Source: Pseudenterobacter timonensis (GTDB taxonomy: Bacteria; Pseudomonadota; Gammaproteobacteria; Enterobacterales; Enterobacteriaceae). From it: 64,000 nucleotides of DNA. Numbering within the stretch: position 1 is the first letter of the stretch; each line of letters begins with the position of its first letter. The stretch is from NCBI RefSeq assembly GCF_900021175.1, contig NZ_FCOP01000011.1, positions 620,001-684,000 on the forward strand, written 5' to 3'. The position numbers were made by a program, and so were the translations under genes. The notes under the pieces were generated by a model. It did not search any database and had not been told where the DNA came from. It saw only the letters and a program-made list of their open reading frames with translations. Positions 46,746-54,774 of this stretch are shown here, piece after piece.

Positions 46746-47755
46746 CGACGATCCCTTTTAAGGAGGCGGCGCCGGTGCTTCGCCTGCGCAATCTTAATGT
46801 GAAATTCGCCGGCTCGCCGGTGAGCGTGCTCGACGGTATCTCCCTCACGCTGAAAGCGGGAGAAACGCTGGCGCTGGTGGGTGAATCTGGCTGCGGCAAA
46901 AGCATCACCTCCCTGGCGCTGATGGGGCTGCTGCCCGCCAGCGCACAGATTGTCAGCGGGGAGATGCAGTTCCGCCGCCACGATCTGCGCAAGCTCGCCC
47001 CGCGGGAATATGCCGATCTGCGCGGCAGCGAAATGGCGATGATTTTTCAGGAGCCGATGACCTCTCTCAACCCGGCCTTTACGCTTGGCGATCAGCTTAG
47101 CGAGGCGGTGATGCGCCATCAGAAAATGCCACGTACGCAGGCGATGGCGGTGGCGTTGCAAATCCTGGAGAAGGTGCAGATCCCTGCGGCAGAAATGCGC
47201 CTTAAAGCCTACCCGCACCAGCTCTCCGGCGGGATGCGCCAGCGCGTCATGATTGCTATGGCCTTAATTAACCATCCCCGGCTGCTGATTGCCGATGAGC
47301 CGACCACCGCGCTGGATGTCACCATTCAGGCGCAAATCCTGGCGCTGCTCAATACCCTGAAAGAGGAGACCGGCACCGCCGTGCTGATGATCACCCATGA
47401 TTTGGGCGTGGTGGCGGAGGTGGCGCAGCAGGTGGCGGTCATGTATGCCGGGCAGGTGGTGGAGCAGGGGAGCGTGGAGGCGATTTTTGCCGATCCTCAG
47501 CACCCTTACACCATCGGCCTGATGGGGTCGATCCCTTCGCCAGGCGCGCGCAAGGGCCAGCTCTCCACCATTCCCGGCGCGGTGCCGCTGGCGGAATCCA
47601 TGCCGAAAGGCTGTCGCTTTGCCACGCGCTGCCCGTTTGCGCAGACGCGCTGCCACGAAGAAAAACCGCCCCTCGACACCCTGGGCGCCGGTCATCAGGT
47701 CGCCTGTTTCCGCGTGCCTCTCGAACACCACATTGCGCTGGGAGAAATCGCATGA
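46742..47755 (+). CDS. Peptide-type ABC transporter ATPase (DppD/OppD-like)
   Basis: The 337-residue product has Walker A GESGCGKS (residues 47-54), a Q-loop in [12 protein letters not shown], the signature LSGGMRQR (about 161-168) and Walker [13 protein letters not shown]. The C-terminal extension has clustered Cys ([18 protein letters not shown], about 284-301), typical of the OppD/DppD group. It pairs with the next gene to form the two-ATPase motor of an importer. Start and stop overlap both neighbours by four bases, so all are translationally coupled. The substrate is unknown; the family carries di- and oligopeptides, glutathione, nickel and opines. Confidence 0.93.
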   Translation: MTTIPFKEAAPVLRLRNLNVKFAGSPVSVLDGISLTLKAGETLALVGESGCGKSITSLALMGLLPASAQIVSGEMQFRRHDLRKLAPREYADLRGSEMAMIFQEPMTSLNPAFTLGDQLSEAVMRHQKMPRTQAMAVALQILEKVQIPAAEMRLKAYPHQLSGGMRQRVMIAMALINHPRLLIADEPTTALDVTIQAQILALLNTLKEETGTAVLMITHDLGVVAEVAQQVAVMYAGQVVEQGSVEAIFADPQHPYTIGLMGSIPSPGARKGQLSTIPGAVPLAESMPKGCRFATRCPFAQTRCHEEKPPLDTLGAGHQVACFRVPLEHHIALGEIA

Positions 47756-48834
47756 CTCAACCGATACTGGAAGCCCACGATCTCAGCAAACGCTTCCCCG
47801 GCCCGAAAAAACTCTTTGCTCCCGCCCGCTTTGTTACCGCGGTCGATCGCGTTTCGCTATCGGTCCTGCCGGGGGAAACGCTGGCGATCGTTGGCGAGTC
47901 CGGCTCCGGTAAGTCGACACTCGGACGCCTGCTGTTGCGCCTGCTGGCCGCCAGCGAAGGGCGCATCTTTTATCAGGGGGAAGAGATTACCCGCGCTGAG
48001 GGGGCGCGGCTCAATCAGCTGCGGCGTGAGCTGCAAATTATCTTCCAGGATCCCTTCGCCTCGCTTAACCCGCGCATGACGGTGGAGCAGATTGTAGGGG
48101 AGCCCCTGTGGCTGCACCAGAAGATGAATAAAGCGGATCGTCACTATCGCGTGGCGGAGCTGCTGAAAACCGTCGGTCTGCCCGCCGCCTGGGCAGACCG
48201 CTACCCGCATGAGTTCTCTGGCGGCCAGCGCCAGCGTATCGGTATCGCCCGTGCGCTGGCCTCCGGTCCAAAGCTGCTGCTGGGGGATGAGCCGGTCTCC
48301 GCGCTGGATGTCTCGGTACAGGCGCAGGTGGTCAACCTGCTGGAAAGCCTCAAGTATCAGCTTGGCCTGACAATGGTCATTGTTGCCCACGGCCTGGCGG
48401 TTATTCGTCACATGAGCGACCGCGTGGCGGTGATGTATCTCGGGCAGATTGTCGAGCTGGCTACCGTCGATGAGATTTTCGACGCGCCGCTGCATCCCTA
48501 TACCCAGGCGCTGATCGCCTCCGCGCCGCAGATGCAGCCGGGCACACCGCGCACCATACCGCTTCTGCAGGGGGATCTGCCCAATCCGGCTAATCCGCCG
48601 TCGGGCTGTCGTTTTCACACCCGCTGCCCTTTTGCGACCGACCAGTGCCGTCAGCAGGAACCGATTAATCAGGTACTCGAGGGCGGGCGCCAGGTAGCCT
48701 GCCACCGCTGGCAGGAGATCAACCGCGATCGCAGCGCGATCCTGGTTGCCCCGCCGTCAGCCGCCTTTTTGCGCCGCCGCGCGCTGTTTGAACACGCGGC
48801 ATCCCACTCCTCTTTTCCAGCAAGGAACTCATGA
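47752..48834 (+). CDS. Peptide-type ABC transporter ATPase (DppF/OppF-like)
   Basis: The 360-residue product has Walker A GESGSGKST (about residues 46-54), signature FSGGQRQRIGIARAL (about 157-171), Walker B LLLGDEPVSALD and the oligopeptide C-terminal Cys motif (GCRFHTRCPFATDQC). It continues for about 40 residues beyond the usual end, with a Ala/Arg-rich tail (AAFLRRRALFEHAAS). This may simply be a drifted tail reaching to the binding-protein start, which overlaps its stop by four bases. It is the second ATPase of the importer. Confidence 0.92.
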   Translation: MTQPILEAHDLSKRFPGPKKLFAPARFVTAVDRVSLSVLPGETLAIVGESGSGKSTLGRLLLRLLAASEGRIFYQGEEITRAEGARLNQLRRELQIIFQDPFASLNPRMTVEQIVGEPLWLHQKMNKADRHYRVAELLKTVGLPAAWADRYPHEFSGGQRQRIGIARALASGPKLLLGDEPVSALDVSVQAQVVNLLESLKYQLGLTMVIVAHGLAVIRHMSDRVAVMYLGQIVELATVDEIFDAPLHPYTQALIASAPQMQPGTPRTIPLLQGDLPNPANPPSGCRFHTRCPFATDQCRQQEPINQVLEGGRQVACHRWQEINRDRSAILVAPPSAAFLRRRALFEHAASHSSFPARNS

Positions 48835-50351
48835 TAATGACAATACGCAATGCTCTTTTTGCCATACTGGGAACGTCTCTCCTGACCGGCGCGGCGCTGC
48901 CCGCCCATGCGGAATCGGTGCTACGGGTGGGGCTGGGTGCCGATCCCGATATGCTCGATCCGCACCTGGCGCGCACCTACTACGGTCGCTTTGTCTTTGC
49001 CTCCCTCTGCGATCGGCTGGTGGATGTCGATGAAAACCTGAAAGTCGTGCCGGGGCTGGCAAAAGACTGGTCATGGAGCGCGGATGGAAAAACCCTGACC
49101 ATGAATCTGCGGGAAGGTGTCACGTTCCACGACGGAGAGAAGTTTGACGCCGCGGCGGCGAAATATAACCTCGACCGCGCGCTGACGTTGAAAGGCTCCC
49201 TGCGCAAAAGCGAAATCTCCTCCATCGAATCGGTCGAGGTGGCCAGCCCGACGCAAATTGTGCTGCACCTCAAAACCCCGGACGCGGCGCTGCTGATGCA
49301 GCTCACCGACCGCGCTGGCGCGATGATGGCGCCGGAGGCTGCGAAAAAGCCCGACTTTGCCGCCCATCCGGTCTGCTCAGGCCCCTATAAGTTTGAGAGC
49401 CGCGTCTCGCAGGATCGCATTGTTCTGACCCGCTTTGACAACTACTGGAACAAAGGGGCTTACCACTTCGACAAAATTATCTATCTGCCGATCCCGGACG
49501 CCTCGGTGCGGCTGGCAAACCTGCGTGCGGGCGATCTCGATCTGACCGAAGGCATTGCCGCCAGCGACGTTAAAACCGTTGAGGCGGACAGCAAGCTGGC
49601 CCTGGCGAAGGTGACCGGTCTGGGCTATCAGGGGATCACCTTTAATATCAATAACGGCAAGGTGCCCGCCAGCGATCCGTTTAAAGATGCCCGCGTGCGG
49701 GAGGCCTTCTCGCTGGCTATCGATCGCGAGGCGTTAAACCAGGTGGTCTTTGAAGGGCTTTACACCCCGGCCAACCAGCCGTTCTCCCCGGTTAGTCCTT
49801 ATCACGTCAAACTGCCGGTACCGCCACGCGATGTGGAAAAAGCCAAGGCGCTGCTGAAAGCGGCGGGCGTCGCGACGCCGCTGACCGTCAACCTGCTGGT
49901 GCCGAACAACCCCACCTCGCAGCAGGTGGGCCAGGTGCTGCAGGCGATGGTCGCGGAAGCCGGTTTCACCCTCAACCTGCAGATGACCGAGTTCGCCACG
50001 CTGCTCGATCGCCAGCAGAGCGGAAATTATCAGCTGAGCTTCTCCGGCTGGTCCGGTCGCCCGGATCCCGACGGCAGCATCTACGGCTTTATTCACAGCA
50101 AAGGCACCCTTAACGACGGGCGTTACAGCAATGCCCAGGTCGACACGTGGCTGACCCAGGCGCGTCAGAGCGTCGATCAGGCCGCGCGTCAGCCGCTCTA
50201 CGACAAGGTGGTCAACCAGCTGCAAACCGATATGCCCATCGCTTACCTCTACTTTGAGCCGCGTATTTTCGGCATGAGCAAAAGCGTCCAGGGCTTCAAA
50301 CCCTACCCGGACGGCATCGTGCGCGTTGCGGGCGTAACGCTTGCGAACTGA
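48831..50351 (+). CDS. Periplasmic substrate-binding protein, peptide/nickel/opine type (SBP_bac_5)
   Basis: The 506-residue precursor has a signal peptide ending LPAHA (cleavage near residue 27-28) with no lipobox, so it is soluble in the periplasm. The mature part has the family features VLRVGLGADPDMLDPHLART near its start, LREGVTFHDGEKFDA (about residues 90-104), VREAFSLAIDREALNQVVFEG (about 285-305) and YFEPRIFG near the end. ATG 48831 and the in-frame ATG 48837 are both usable; AAGGA precedes them. It supplies the substrate to the permeases encoded next. Which ligand it binds cannot be told from the sequence. Confidence 0.92.
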   Translation: MIMTIRNALFAILGTSLLTGAALPAHAESVLRVGLGADPDMLDPHLARTYYGRFVFASLCDRLVDVDENLKVVPGLAKDWSWSADGKTLTMNLREGVTFHDGEKFDAAAAKYNLDRALTLKGSLRKSEISSIESVEVASPTQIVLHLKTPDAALLMQLTDRAGAMMAPEAAKKPDFAAHPVCSGPYKFESRVSQDRIVLTRFDNYWNKGAYHFDKIIYLPIPDASVRLANLRAGDLDLTEGIAASDVKTVEADSKLALAKVTGLGYQGITFNINNGKVPASDPFKDARVREAFSLAIDREALNQVVFEGLYTPANQPFSPVSPYHVKLPVPPRDVEKAKALLKAAGVATPLTVNLLVPNNPTSQQVGQVLQAMVAEAGFTLNLQMTEFATLLDRQQSGNYQLSFSGWSGRPDPDGSIYGFIHSKGTLNDGRYSNAQVDTWLTQARQSVDQAARQPLYDKVVNQLQTDMPIAYLYFEPRIFGMSKSVQGFKPYPDGIVRVAGVTLAN

Positions 50352-50369
50352 TCCGTATAAGGAGAAACC

Positions 50370-51311
50370 ATGCTGGAACTGATAGGCAAACGTCTGTTGC
50401 TGGCTATCCCCACGCTGCTGCTGGTCAGCATGATGGTTTTCGGGCTGCAAAAGCTGCTGCCCGGCGACCCGCTGATTGCGATGGCGGGGGAGGAGCGCGA
50501 CCCGGCGGTAATTGCGCAGCTGCGCGCGGAGTTGAATCTGGACGCGCCGATACCGGTGCAGTACTTCCACTGGCTGACGCGGGCGCTGCAGGGCGATCTC
50601 GGCGTCTCCCTGCGCACCCATGAGCCGGTGACTGAGCTTATCGCCAGCAAACTGCCGGTGACGCTGGAGCTGTCGCTGCTGGCGATGATCGTTGCGCTCG
50701 TTTTCGGCATCAGCATGGGGATCCTGGCGGCGGTAAACAAAAATAGCTGGATCGATCACGGGGCCAACTTTGTGGCGATCTCCGGGATCTCCATTCCCCA
50801 CTTCTGGCTGGGGATCCTGCTGATCCTGGTCTTTTCCGTCAACCTGCAGTGGCTGCCCGCCTCCGGCTACGTGCCTTTTAGCGAAGATGCGGTGCAAAAC
50901 CTGCGCACGCTGCTGCTTCCGGCGTCGGTGCTGGGGACGGGGCTGGCGGCAACGCTGATGCGCCACACCCGCGCCTCGATGATCGCGGTGCTGAAAGCGG
51001 ACTACATCCGCACCGCCCGGGCGAAGGGGCTGTTGCCGAAAGCGGTGATTTTAAAGCACGCCTTTCGTAACGCGCTGGTGCCGGTGATCACCCTCACCAC
51101 GCTGCTTTTTGGCGAGCTGCTGGGCGGCGCCGTTCTCACCGAGCAGGTCTTTACCATTCCGGGCTTCGGCAAAATGATCGTCGACTCGGTGTTTAACCGC
51201 GACTACGCGGTAGTGCAGGGCGTAGTGCTGATCGTAGCGATCGGCTTTCTGCTGCTCAATCTGCTGGCTGATGTGCTCTACGTGCTCATTAACCCGAAAA
51301 TGCGAGGCTAG
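50370..51311 (+). CDS. Peptide-type ABC transporter permease (DppB-like)
   Basis: The 313-residue inner-membrane protein has about six hydrophobic segments, an N-terminal helix with RLLLAIPTLLLVSMMVFGLQ, and the LPGDP motif (about residues 30-34) typical of DppB-type subunits. The EAA coupling loop DYIRTARAKGLLPKAVILKH lies near residues 211-230. AAGGAG precedes the ATG. It ends two bases before the partner permease. Confidence 0.93.
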   Translation: MLELIGKRLLLAIPTLLLVSMMVFGLQKLLPGDPLIAMAGEERDPAVIAQLRAELNLDAPIPVQYFHWLTRALQGDLGVSLRTHEPVTELIASKLPVTLELSLLAMIVALVFGISMGILAAVNKNSWIDHGANFVAISGISIPHFWLGILLILVFSVNLQWLPASGYVPFSEDAVQNLRTLLLPASVLGTGLAATLMRHTRASMIAVLKADYIRTARAKGLLPKAVILKHAFRNALVPVITLTTLLFGELLGGAVLTEQVFTIPGFGKMIVDSVFNRDYAVVQGVVLIVAIGFLLLNLLADVLYVLINPKMRG

Positions 51312-51313
51312 AG

Positions 51314-52189
51314 ATGGCGGAACTTACAACGCAAAGCGTGGTGGTAGTCAAACCGCGCGCGCAAAACCGGGTGCTGAAGAAATTCCTCGCCAATAAAAGC
51401 GCGGTGATCGGCGCGGTGGTGGTCACCTTTTTTGTACTGCTGGCCCTGCTGGCGCCGTGGATTGCGCCGTTCGATCCGGTCGGCGCGAACTTTCTGGCGG
51501 TGCGTAAGCCGCCGTCGGCGCTCTACTGGTTCGGCACTGACGAGCTGGGGCGCGACATCCTTTCACGTATCGTCTGGGGAGCGCGCACCTCGCTGATGGC
51601 GGGATGCGCATCGGTGATCATTGCCGTGGTTATCGGCGTGCCGCTGGGGCTGGTGGCGGGCTATTTTCAGGGGATCTGGGACGGCATCATCTCGCGCTTT
51701 ATTGAGGCGCTGCTGGCCTGCCCGTTTCTGATAATGGCGATCGCGCTGGGCGCTTTTTTAGGGCCAAGCCTGACCAATGCGATGATCGCCATCGGTCTCT
51801 CCTCCATGCCGATTTTCGCCCGCCTGACCCGCGGGCAGGTGATCGCTATCCGCAATGAAGAGTATATCGACGGCGCGCGGGCGATTGGCCTGCCGGATCG
51901 CTGGATCATCATCAAATATGTTCTGCCGAACGTGATGTCGCCCATCCTGGTACAGGCCACGCTGGCTATCGCCTCCGCCATTATCGCCGAGGCGAGCCTC
52001 TCGTTTCTCGGGCTGGGCCAGCAGCCGCCGAATCCCTCCTGGGGGTCGATGCTCAACACCGCGAAGGGGTTCCTTGAGCAGGCGCCGTGGATGTCTGTTT
52101 TTCCCGGTATCGCCATCTTTCTGGCGGTGCAGGGCTTCAATTTACTGGGTGACGGACTGCGCGATGCGCTCGATCCGCGCCACGACTAA
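51314..52189 (+). CDS. Peptide-type ABC transporter permease (DppC-like)
   Basis: The 291-residue inner-membrane protein has a cytoplasmic N-terminus, then about six hydrophobic segments. It has the DppC-type segment FGTDELGRDILSRIVWGART (about residues 73-92) and the EAA loop EYIDGARAIGLPDRWIIIKY (about 183-202). It forms the heterodimeric channel with the preceding DppB-like subunit. The following enzyme gene starts seven bases after its stop. Confidence 0.93.
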   Translation: MAELTTQSVVVVKPRAQNRVLKKFLANKSAVIGAVVVTFFVLLALLAPWIAPFDPVGANFLAVRKPPSALYWFGTDELGRDILSRIVWGARTSLMAGCASVIIAVVIGVPLGLVAGYFQGIWDGIISRFIEALLACPFLIMAIALGAFLGPSLTNAMIAIGLSSMPIFARLTRGQVIAIRNEEYIDGARAIGLPDRWIIIKYVLPNVMSPILVQATLAIASAIIAEASLSFLGLGQQPPNPSWGSMLNTAKGFLEQAPWMSVFPGIAIFLAVQGFNLLGDGLRDALDPRHD

Positions 52190-52195
52190 GGAGTC

Positions 52196-53800
52196 ATGAT
52201 GACCAAAGCGCTCGATTTTTCTACCGGTTACCCCTCAAGACGCCCGCCGATGATGGGCCATAACGCCGTCGCCACCTCCCAGCCGCTGGCGGCGCAGGCG
52301 GGGATGCGTATGTTGCAGCAGGGCGGAAACGCCGTGGATGCCGCCATCGCCACGGCGATCGCGCTGACGGTCGTGGAGCCGACCGGCTGCGGTATCGGCA
52401 GCGACGCCTTCGCCATCGTCTGGGACGGCAAAAAGCTGCACGGTCTTAACGCCTCCGGCCGCTCGCCTGCCAGCTGGCACGCGGATATGTTCGCCGGTAA
52501 AACGGCGGTGCCGGAGATCGGCTGGGATGCGGTAACGGTGCCGGGGGCGGTCTCCGGCTGGGTGGCGCTGGCGGAACGCTTCGGCACGCTGCCGCTCACC
52601 ACGCTGGCGCAGCCTGCGATTGACTATGCCCGCCACGGCTTTCCTGTGTCGCCCCTGATCGGTCATCTCTGGGAGCGCGGCTACGCAAAGCTCAAGGATC
52701 AGCCCGGCTTCAGCGCCTGCTTTGCTCCCGAGGGACGCGCGCCGCGCATCGGCGAAATTTTCCGTAACCCGGCGCAGGCAACGACGCTGGAGCTTATCGC
52801 CAGAACCAACGGCGAAGCCTTCTATCACGGCGAGCTGGCGCAGAAGATCGCCGCCTTTGCGCGGGAGCATGGCGCGCACCTCACGCAGGAGGATCTGGCG
52901 AACCACCGGGCGGAGTGGGTGGAGCTATTATCCCGTGATTTCGCCGGCGGATCGGTACAGGAGCTGCCGCCGAACGGGCAGGGGATCGCCACGCTTATCG
53001 CCCTCGGTATTCTGGAGCAGTGCGGTATCGATCGTTACGATCCCGACTCCGTGCAGGCACTGCATCTCTCCATAGAGGCGATGAAGCTGGCGCTGGCGGA
53101 TCTCGATCGCTACGTGGCGGATGAAGAGCATATGGAGTTTGCCGCCAGCACGCTGCTGAGTGATGAGTACCTTAAAACGCGCGCCGCGCTTATCGACCCG
53201 GATAACGCCTCTGACTTTACCTACGGCTCGCCCACTCAGAGCGGCACGGTCTATCTCTCCACCGCCGATGCCAGCGGTATGATGGTGTCGTTTATTCAGT
53301 CTAACTTTATGGGCTTTGGCTCCGGGGTGGTGGTACCGGATACCGGCATCAGCCTGCAAAACCGCGGCTGTGGCTTTGTACTCGATCCGAATCACCCGAA
53401 CGCACTGGCGGGCAGCAAGCGTCCGTTCCATACCATTATTCCGGGCTTTGCGATGGACGGCAGCGGCCAGCCGCTGATGTCGTTTGGTGTTATGGGCGGG
53501 CCGATGCAGGCGCAGGGGCATATGCAGATGGCGCTGCGCGTGATGCTGCACGGGCAAAATCCCCAGGCGGCCATCGACGCTCCGCGCTGGCGGGTAGTGA
53601 AAGGCCGGGAGGTGATTGTTGAGTCAACCTTCGATCGGAACACCATCGCCGGGCTGCGCGCGCGCGGCCATACGATTGTGGTGGAAGATCCGTTACAGGA
53701 GTATAACTTCGGCGGCGCGCAGATAATTTATCGCATGCCGGAAGGACATTACGTCGCCGCAACCGAAAGTCGTAAAGACGGGCAGGCGCTGGTGAGTTAA
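52196..53800 (+). CDS. Gamma-glutamyltransferase-family enzyme (Ntn hydrolase), no signal peptide
   Basis: The 534-residue product belongs to the GGT family. It has HNAVATSQPLAAQAGMRMLQ, GGNAVDAAIATAIALTVVEP (about 43-62), the GCGIGSDAF segment, and a predicted autocleavage and nucleophile Thr351 in SGTVYLSTADASG. A late GVMGGPMQAQGHMQM segment is also present. It starts directly in the domain without a signal peptide, unlike periplasmic E. coli Ggt, so it should act in the cytoplasm on imported substrate. Candidate reactions are hydrolysis of a gamma-glutamyl or other amide bond. It is last in the operon and followed by REP-like repeats. It is not recognised as a named gene. Confidence 0.9.
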   Translation: MMTKALDFSTGYPSRRPPMMGHNAVATSQPLAAQAGMRMLQQGGNAVDAAIATAIALTVVEPTGCGIGSDAFAIVWDGKKLHGLNASGRSPASWHADMFAGKTAVPEIGWDAVTVPGAVSGWVALAERFGTLPLTTLAQPAIDYARHGFPVSPLIGHLWERGYAKLKDQPGFSACFAPEGRAPRIGEIFRNPAQATTLELIARTNGEAFYHGELAQKIAAFAREHGAHLTQEDLANHRAEWVELLSRDFAGGSVQELPPNGQGIATLIALGILEQCGIDRYDPDSVQALHLSIEAMKLALADLDRYVADEEHMEFAASTLLSDEYLKTRAALIDPDNASDFTYGSPTQSGTVYLSTADASGMMVSFIQSNFMGFGSGVVVPDTGISLQNRGCGFVLDPNHPNALAGSKRPFHTIIPGFAMDGSGQPLMSFGVMGGPMQAQGHMQMALRVMLHGQNPQAAIDAPRWRVVKGREVIVESTFDRNTIAGLRARGHTIVVEDPLQEYNFGGAQIIYRMPEGHYVAATESRKDGQALVS

Positions 53801-53803
53801 CAA

Positions 53804-53897
53804 CATGCCCGGTGGCGCTTCGCTTACCGGGCATGCGATGTCACAAATTCCGCGATCCTGTAGGCCGGGTAAGGCGTAGCCGCTACCCGGCTTTTTT
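53804..53897. repeat. Two REP-like palindromes (also a possible terminator)
   Basis: CATGCCCGGT (53804-53813) pairs with ACCGGGCATG (53826-53835). GCCGGGTA (53864-53871) pairs with TACCCGGC (53884-53891), followed by TTTTTT. Both contain the GGCG..TTCGC or GGCGTAGCC core of enterobacterial REP units. They sit between the operon (plus) and yafV (minus), and the second can also end transcription of the operon. Confidence 0.75.
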
Positions 53898-54667
53898 CAG
53901 CCAATGCGAAAGGGGTCCGCATCCTGCCAGGCCGGGAATTTCTCCCGATACTCCCGCAGCGCCGTAAGCGACAGCTCGGCGTCAATGCGCGTCGCCTGGT
54001 GCGGCTCGGCGCTGGCGATAATCTCCCCTTGCGGGTTGATCACCCGGCTGTCTCCCCGGTAGTGATGGCCGTTGCCGTCGGTACCCACGCGGTTACAGCC
54101 CGCCACATAGGCCTGATTTTCAATCGCGCGGGCCGCCAACAGCGTCTGCCAGTGCAGGGAGCGCGGCGCGGGCCAGTTGGCGACGTAGATCGCCAGATCG
54201 TAATCGTTGCGGTTGCGCGACCAGACCGGAAAGCGCAGGTCGTAGCAGACCAGCGGCAGAATGCGCCAGCCGCGCCACTCGCAGACGACGCGCTCGCGCC
54301 CCGCCTGGTAGTGGTGATGCTCATCCGCCATGCGGAACAGGTGGCGTTTGTCGTAAGAATGGACCTTGCCTTCCGGCTCCACCAGCAGAAAACGGTTTAC
54401 CGCCCCATTCTCCCCCTGGAGGGCCGCGCTGCCCGCAATCAGCGCGTTAGTCTGCTGCGCTTTCGCCTGCATCCAGGCCACCACCTCCTGTTGAGGTAGC
54501 GACTCCGTGGCCGCCTCCATCGCAAAACCGGTGGTAAACATCTCCGGCAGGATAATCACGTCCCTGCCGGTTATCTCTTCAAGCTGGCGATCGAAATGGC
54601 GCAGGTTAGCGGGGCCATCCATCCACACCAGCGGCTGTTGCAACATCGTCATCTTCAAACCAGGCAC
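53897..54667 (-). CDS. yafV: Omega-amidase / nitrilase-superfamily protein YafV
   Basis: YafV-type proteins are carbon-nitrogen hydrolases of the Nit2 omega-amidase kind, acting on alpha-ketoglutaramate or alpha-ketosuccinamate-like amides. The 256-residue product has the catalytic triad Glu42 (ILPEMFTTGF), Lys107 (YDKRHLF) and Cys141 (LVCYDLRFPVW). I chose GTG at 54667, with GAGGAG upstream on the minus strand. It gives the E. coli length and start (PGLK...LQQPLVWMDGP); an ATG at 54775 would run through the fadE terminator. It is convergent with the GGT-like operon. Confidence 0.94.
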   Translation of the reverse strand: MPGLKMTMLQQPLVWMDGPANLRHFDRQLEEITGRDVIILPEMFTTGFAMEAATESLPQQEVVAWMQAKAQQTNALIAGSAALQGENGAVNRFLLVEPEGKVHSYDKRHLFRMADEHHHYQAGRERVVCEWRGWRILPLVCYDLRFPVWSRNRNDYDLAIYVANWPAPRSLHWQTLLAARAIENQAYVAGCNRVGTDGNGHHYRGDSRVINPQGEIIASAEPHQATRIDAELSLTALREYREKFPAWQDADPFRIG

Positions 54668-54732
54668 AGTCAGACTCCTCACAGGACAGCATCTTGACAC
54701 TGTAGCACGCCGGAAAGGGAAAATGTGGCAAT

Positions 54733-54758
54733 AAAAAACCCCGCACGCGGCGGGGTTT
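54733..54758 (-). terminator. Terminator of fadE
   Basis: Read on the minus strand, AAACCCCGC pairs with GCGGGGTTT and runs into TTTTTTATT. The plus-strand arms are at 54736-54744 and 54750-54758. It lies 17 bases beyond the fadE stop. Confidence 0.88.
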
Positions 54759-54774
54759 ATGGTGTGCTTATGCA

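Noticed and set aside
49734..50966. 410-codon open frame on the minus strand
   Set aside because: Shadow of the binding protein and permease genes, rich in Gln/Arg/His with no domain.
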